The notes beneath the pieces were generated by a model, which was given only the letters and a program-made list of their open reading frames with translations, did not search any database and was not told where the DNA came from. Below are positions 60,186 through 64,000 of a stretch of DNA of 64,000 nt, in pieces. The position numbers were made by a program, and so were the translations under genes. This DNA is from Caldilineaceae bacterium (GTDB taxonomy: Bacteria; Chloroflexota; Anaerolineae; Caldilineales; Caldilineaceae), in contig JAPKMW010000041.1 of assembly GCA_026645575.1 (NCBI GenBank), positions 1-64,000 on the forward strand, in the 5' to 3' direction. Position 1 is the first letter of the stretch. Every line of letters begins with the position of its first letter.

Positions 60186-60488
60186 TTCTCATAATGTTAT
60201 GGACAGCGCTCTTTAGTGTCTTCTTTGCGCATGATGCTTTCATCGTCAGCTTGGCGTCACAACTGCCCCCCATCCAAGTCTCAGCGTCATTGGCCGCGCA
60301 ACAGGAGCGTGATGACGTTGCTTGGTGTAAGGTATGACCGTTGTTTACCTGCTTCACAAAAGACAAAGTAGCACTTATCCTATGTTCTTGCCTCGTTGGC
60401 AGCATAACCAAACCGGGTCGTCACTAGTCACTCGCCGAACGGGCACAGCGTTCGTGGTACAAATGGTTCATGACGATGGATTACTGTT
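60152..60488 (-). ncRNA. Orphan transcription unit, RNA or Cys-rich peptide
   Basis: About 336 bases lie between a perfect minus-strand promoter and an intrinsic terminator. No known RNA family signature was recognised. Hairpins are visible (CGAACG...CGTTCG, CGTCAT...ATGACG). The only frame (from about 60405) encodes a Cys-rich 77-residue peptide with RSCCAANDAETW and GGSCDAKLTMKASCAKK but no ribosome binding site, and its stop lies in the terminator loop. Either a non-coding RNA or, less likely, a peptide. Confidence 0.45.
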
Positions 60489-60494
60489 GACCCA

Positions 60495-60523
60495 AGTATA
60501 ATACTGAAATGAAGCCTTGTCAA
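60495..60523 (-). promoter_or_regulatory. Consensus sigma70 promoter on the minus strand
   Basis: TTGACA (60523-60518), 17-base spacer, TATACT (60500-60495), read on the minus strand. Same boxes and spacing as the htpX leader promoter at 27706-27734. Confidence 0.8.
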
Positions 60524-61018
60524 ATGCGTTTTGCCGACCATTCACCGACAATTGACGGGTGATTTCATCAGAAAAAAGTTGGTTTTCGTAATCCAACAAA
60601 ATTCCTTTCGACAAAAAATTTTCTTTCTAATACAATTGCTCCTCTTTTGTTGACAGCTTCATTTGTATTTGATTATGAAATTCATGTCAGTTTCCAGAAC
60701 GCGCAACCTAAATCACCCCACAAGGTCGTGAACGCTGCTATAGTGTTCCTAAATGGGTCGTGGATTAGAGGATTGTCGGAATAGAAAAACAATGGGATGA
60801 ACGGTTGGTCCGCCTCCAACAACTGTTGGTAGACGAAATCACGATAACCGAAGGACCAACAGCGACAAAATAAGGAGCGCGGTGTTTTACGAAAGAGATG
60901 TGTCTGGACGGCTGTTCCAAAATGAGTTTACGCTGATTGGCCGTGGCAGAAGCGCGGGGGAACGCTTCTGCCATTGACAACATTGTCACAATCGACGCTA
61001 GATCGATCCGGGGGATGG
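60524..61018. other. Gene-free region with a promoter-like site and gene relics
   Basis: No complete gene. A possible plus-strand promoter is TTGACA (60650-60655) and TATGAA (60674-60679). Around 60770-60875 a plus-strand frame reads EKQWDERLVRLQQLLVDEI without a start codon. After AAGGAG a 31-codon frame (MFYERDVSGRL) ends in a terminator-like hairpin (60945-60954 with 60963-60972). These may be gene remnants or a tiny peptide gene. Confidence 0.4.
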
Positions 61019-61162
61019 TTATACACCAATCGTCAACAGTAGGCCGATCCCAATGCCGACGAAGAGGATCACCAGTGCTACCACAATGACCAAAAAAAGA
61101 AAAATTTGTAACAAACAGCCCATTGCATCGGATTGGCCAGGGCGAAATTCGGTCGAATCCAT
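61019..61162 (-). CDS. 47-residue membrane protein
   Basis: MDSTEFRPGQSDAMGCL then one strongly hydrophobic stretch (LLQIFLFLVIVVALVILFVG) to the C-terminus. The start at 61162 has AAAGGA. It follows the 80-residue membrane protein by 64 bases and probably shares its transcript. Function unknown. Confidence 0.6.
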   Translation of the reverse strand: MDSTEFRPGQSDAMGCLLQIFLFLVIVVALVILFVGIGIGLLLTIGV

Positions 61163-61226
61163 ATCCGCTTTCCTTTCTATGTCGGTTACGAATGATCCCG
61201 GTGCGGTACAGACGAACGGTGTGCGC

Positions 61227-61469
61227 TCACCTCCCTGCGCCGAGCAGGGCGATAACAAGAACAACGACCAACATGATGACCAGCAAGCCGGTGCAGCCGC
61301 CACTTGTTTGGGTGTCAGTCTGACCATTGGCCGGTTGAATGATGGGCATGGCGCTGATCACCCGCCTGGTGATCTGGAGGTTTAGCCAGAGCCAGGCACT
61401 GTACAAGCTGACGACAGCGAGTAGCACCGCCACAATGAGCAACAGCAATTCGCGTTCCTGTAGTGTCAC
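61227..61469 (-). CDS. 80-residue two-helix membrane protein
   Basis: GTG start at 61469 with a near-perfect AAAGGAGGA ribosome binding site. Two membrane helices (about 7-30 and 60-78) separated by a polar Gln/Thr-rich loop (PANGQTDTQTSGG). No family was recognised. It is the first of two small membrane protein genes downstream of a large regulator. Confidence 0.7.
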   Translation of the reverse strand: MTLQERELLLLIVAVLLAVVSLYSAWLWLNLQITRRVISAMPIIQPANGQTDTQTSGGCTGLLVIMLVVVLVIALLGAGR

Positions 61470-61733
61470 GATGGGTTCCTCCTTTTTGCGAACGGATCGC
61501 CAAGGGTAGGAAGGTGATTGGAGGCCAAAGCGCCCTGATCACCGCTCAACTTTTAGGTGTATGAACCTACCCGATTGCGTTCGTAGCTACACTATAAGGC
61601 AGATTCGCCTTGGTGCGTCACGCAATTTGTAAACAAAAGGCTTGCAAAGCAGTGAGGAGCGCACTGGCGTGTGTGGGGATTATGTCACAAATGATCGTTC
61701 ACCAGATGATCATGATGGTAATAATGTCACAAA
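61470..61733. other. 264-bp space before the small membrane protein genes
   Basis: Nothing coding. Two copies of ATGTCACAAAT lie near 61683 and 61724. They could be operator half-sites but are few. A weak TATAGT on the minus strand lies near 61594. Confidence 0.4.
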
Positions 61734-63734
61734 TTATGCTACATTACCTCGCAGCAGCTTATACCCCTGTCCCCGTATTGTAACAAGATATTGTGGATTA
61801 TCGGGGTCAGGCTCAAGCTTTTGGCGCAGGCGACTGATTGCGCTGTTCAATCGGCTGCGTTCAATTTCGATTAGCTCATCCTCCGCCTCATACTCAACGC
61901 CAAAGACGGTTCTTACAATGGCTTGCCGTGAGCAGAGTTGGCCTGTATGTTGGTAGAGATAAGCGAGTAATTCAAAATCTTGGGGGGTTAACTCAACCCG
62001 CTTGCCCTCGACCCAGGCTTCTTTATTCGTGTCATCAATCCAGAGATTACGGAGCGCCTGGGCCGGCACTTGAAGTGACGCTTTTGAAGCACTGCTGAGT
62101 CTTTCACAAAGCATGGCGGCCATCAGGAAGCAGTGGGCAAAGTAGACAAGTTCACGTCGGTTATAGCGTAGCGTGGGGTCAAACAGGGTTAGGCGTTCCA
62201 GCGCTGCGCAAAGTAAGCCAAGCAAGTAGGGTTCCAACGTTGGACCGGCTTGTGCTGCCGCCAACTGCCGGATCTGTACGATTGTCTGCAAGGCTTTGTT
62301 TAGTTCCGGCGGCAGATCGTCCGTGTTGACGGCTTCCGTCAGGGTGCCAGGGAGCAACAAACACTGTTCAAGTTCATGACACAGTTGTAGATCAACTGTG
62401 TCCAGTAGCTCTACTTTAATACTCACTTCCAGCGACACAAAATCACGCAACAAAGGGGCATGTCCCGTGTGACTAAAGTTGATAAGCCATGACTGTTGTG
62501 CGTTGTTGATCAAAATGGTGTCGCTGTTGACCTGCCCGTGGCTGATCGTGTAAAGCATCGGGAGCGCCGGCATGGTTTGTTGTTTACGCAAATAGGCAAC
62601 GGGATTTGCATACAATAACACGGCATTCGGTACAAAAGAAAGGGAGAGTTTGTGGGGTAAATACTCGATCTTTGCCAATCCTTTGTCAGAAACAGCGCGA
62701 CAGAGCGTTGCTCCTTGTTCCGCTAATTTTGCCAAATCAAAGGTCTCTTCATCCAATGCTAGCCAGTCGAGCATAAAGGAATGGAGGTTATTAACCAGTT
62801 GGGAAGAACGGTTGGGTTCATACCAAGGCGCCAATACTGTACCAAAAAGGTTGTTGATGGCAGCCTGAATGACATCAACGGTGTTGCACTGATAAAAGAA
62901 CGCAAAGGGTTTAATTTCTTCAAGTTTAGCGCCAGTCAGACTATAGGCCGTTATCGCAAAGTGGACAGTTTGTGCTGACTGTGCTTTTTCGATCCGTCCT
63001 ACGCCGGCTTGCTTGCGAATCAACTGTTCGTAGTGCTGGTCTTCCTCTGCGATCTGCTGGCCGCGACCACAGGAGATCACATATTGTTCCTCACCCCTGG
63101 CCGGGGGATAGGCAAAAACGGCTAAGATGACTTGTCCATTGCGCTGAAAGAGGATCGGCCCTAAGGTGATCTGCACATGGGTATAGAAGAGTTTGCGAAA
63201 TAAATCCTCTACTTCATCAGTCAAGAGTTGGCGTTGCAAGACGTCAATTCCTGGTTCAATGATCTGGATTAGGTGAGCAAAGGAACCAGGCTCTTCCCAG
63301 CGGATTAACAAGTGCCAGTTAATCCGTACATGGCGCTGAACAGCGCGTTCCACTGCTTCTATCAAGGCCTGCGGGCCCTCATCCTTGCCGATAAAATTCA
63401 CCGCCGGTGGCAGACCATTCTCGGTTGGACCTAACACATCCCTGGCATATTTATAGGTATCGCGTGAAGCAGTATGCGCGGTTAGGATAATTTTTGGCAC
63501 AGGCTGAAAGCCTTTGTTTTGCGCCAAGAGCAGACCACTAATATCCTGGCCGTCGTCTTCATCTTCCATGCGAATATCAAAGATCGCTAGATGAATACGC
63601 TCATTCGCTAACTTTTTCTCTGCCTCTGCCACGGTAAGCGCGCGCAAAACTTTGTAGCCCAGTTGCTCCAGCAGCCTCGATTGCACATCGAGGAAACGGG
63701 GATTATTATCCATAAATAAAATTGTTTCCTGCAT
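61734..63734 (-). CDS. REC - unknown middle domain - winged helix response regulator
   Basis: 666 residues from ATG 63734. N-terminal REC domain (ILFMDNNPR, acceptor Asp53 in IFDIRMED, Lys in NFIGKDEG). The long middle part (about 130-555) has aromatic and Asn-rich segments such as WLINFSHTGHAPLLRDFVSLEVS, which resemble a kinase-like fold of the kind described for ternary-complex-associated domains in Chloroflexota conflict systems (from memory). The C-terminal winged helix (WVEGKRVELTPQDFELLAYL, LNSAISRLRQKLEPDP, VTIRGQGYKL) is the Trans_reg_C DNA-binding domain. No histidine kinase is adjacent. Confidence 0.85.
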   Translation of the reverse strand: MQETILFMDNNPRFLDVQSRLLEQLGYKVLRALTVAEAEKKLANERIHLAIFDIRMEDEDDGQDISGLLLAQNKGFQPVPKIILTAHTASRDTYKYARDVLGPTENGLPPAVNFIGKDEGPQALIEAVERAVQRHVRINWHLLIRWEEPGSFAHLIQIIEPGIDVLQRQLLTDEVEDLFRKLFYTHVQITLGPILFQRNGQVILAVFAYPPARGEEQYVISCGRGQQIAEEDQHYEQLIRKQAGVGRIEKAQSAQTVHFAITAYSLTGAKLEEIKPFAFFYQCNTVDVIQAAINNLFGTVLAPWYEPNRSSQLVNNLHSFMLDWLALDEETFDLAKLAEQGATLCRAVSDKGLAKIEYLPHKLSLSFVPNAVLLYANPVAYLRKQQTMPALPMLYTISHGQVNSDTILINNAQQSWLINFSHTGHAPLLRDFVSLEVSIKVELLDTVDLQLCHELEQCLLLPGTLTEAVNTDDLPPELNKALQTIVQIRQLAAAQAGPTLEPYLLGLLCAALERLTLFDPTLRYNRRELVYFAHCFLMAAMLCERLSSASKASLQVPAQALRNLWIDDTNKEAWVEGKRVELTPQDFELLAYLYQHTGQLCSRQAIVRTVFGVEYEAEDELIEIERSRLNSAISRLRQKLEPDPDNPQYLVTIRGQGYKLLRGNVA

Positions 63735-63778
63735 GTGCGTTTTCCCATTCTGCTTGTACAGTCTTGCTCTTACTTGAT

Positions 63779-64000
63779 TCAAGAATTCTTGCCACCCGAC
63801 AAGGGTAAAAACCAATTCTTGGCTGCGGCGGCAATGACCTGTTCTGTACAAACCTCTTGCTTTTCGCCAGGCAACTGTTCGCACGCCGCTAATAAAAGTT
63901 CCAACCAATAGGTCTGCACCAATTCGGTATGATAAATATCCATCCGTTTGTTAGCTTGATCCAGCCGGGTAAAAAATAAAAAGCCCAGCGCTTCCAAGAG
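63779..64000 (-). CDS. Unknown protein, 5' end outside the window
   Basis: At least 73 codons with the C-terminus ending AKNWFLPLSGGKNS. The frame is open to the end of the window and starts further upstream. Visible part: EALGFLFFTRLDQANKRMDIYHTELVQTYWLELLLAACEQLPG, helical, perhaps TPR-like. It is 44 bases upstream of the REC-winged-helix gene, so they probably form an operon. Family not recognised. Confidence 0.6.
   Translation of the reverse strand, partial: LLEALGFLFFTRLDQANKRMDIYHTELVQTYWLELLLAACEQLPGEKQEVCTEQVIAAAAKNWFLPLSGGKNS

Noticed and set aside
60152..60488. tmRNA, RNase P RNA or 6S RNA
   Set aside because: No tmRNA acceptor end, no RNase P P4 signature and no 6S-type closing stem was found.

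Overview
The window looks like chromosomal DNA of a filamentous or environmental Chloroflexota bacterium, most likely from the Caldilineae/Anaerolineae side. This is inferred from gene content: Liv- and Rbs-type ABC operons, an enolase-superfamily sugar acid dehydratase, STAND-WD40 and CHAT proteins, REC plus winged-helix regulators, a secreted GH44 enzyme ending in LYLPVVTRK, and hairpin-rich intergenic DNA. No rRNA, tRNA, CRISPR array, phage or insertion sequence transposase was recognised.

Layout. 1-6.5 kb: a three-gene two-component cluster (CHASE/PAS kinase, double-receiver protein, hybrid kinase). 6.5-11.6 kb, minus strand: housekeeping genes rsmE, prmA, efp, dnaJ, a small membrane protein and coaE. 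11.9-17.8 kb: complete branched-chain amino-acid-type ABC transporter livKHMGF. 18-24 kb: PNPOx-like protein, then a sugar ABC transporter with two permeases, a lipoprotein binding protein and a double ATPase, interrupted by an unknown SH3/RHH-like gene. 24-28.9 kb: MOSC protein, SMP-30 lactonase, SDR, endonuclease IV, and htpX behind a structured leader. 29.1-33.5 kb: accessory island with a DUF433/DUF5615 toxin-antitoxin pair whose toxin is interrupted, two paralogous small proteins, an unknown two-gene pair, a C39-like peptidase operon and a three-copy repeat. 33.7-40.2 kb, minus strand: a probable conflict/defence or programmed-death module made of a short coiled-coil protein, a CHAT protease fused to a degenerate SIR2-like domain, and an nSTAND NTPase with a membrane helix and about 14 WD40 repeats. 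41-49.6 kb: acyl-CoA ligase, MFS exporter, rhamnonate dehydratase-like enzyme, Gfo/Idh/MocA oxidoreductase, GT39-like membrane transferase, stand-alone MetE C-terminal-like enzyme. 50-60 kb: secreted GH44, SDR, PspC, YbaK, AcpS, an active/inactive M16 peptidase pair, a YbhN-like membrane protein and a SWIM zinc-finger protein. 60-64 kb: an orphan promoter-terminator unit, two small membrane proteins, a REC-wHTH regulator and a gene cut by the window end.

Functional threads. Transport and sugar-acid genes (18-26 kb, 44-47 kb, 53 kb) fit plant or algal polysaccharide use together with the GH44. The 29-40 kb region is the accessory part. More than 20 intergenic spaces carry long, often perfect inverted repeats, several belonging to families that recur at distant sites. 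Starts were adjusted to the codon with a ribosome binding site where the longest frame was implausible.
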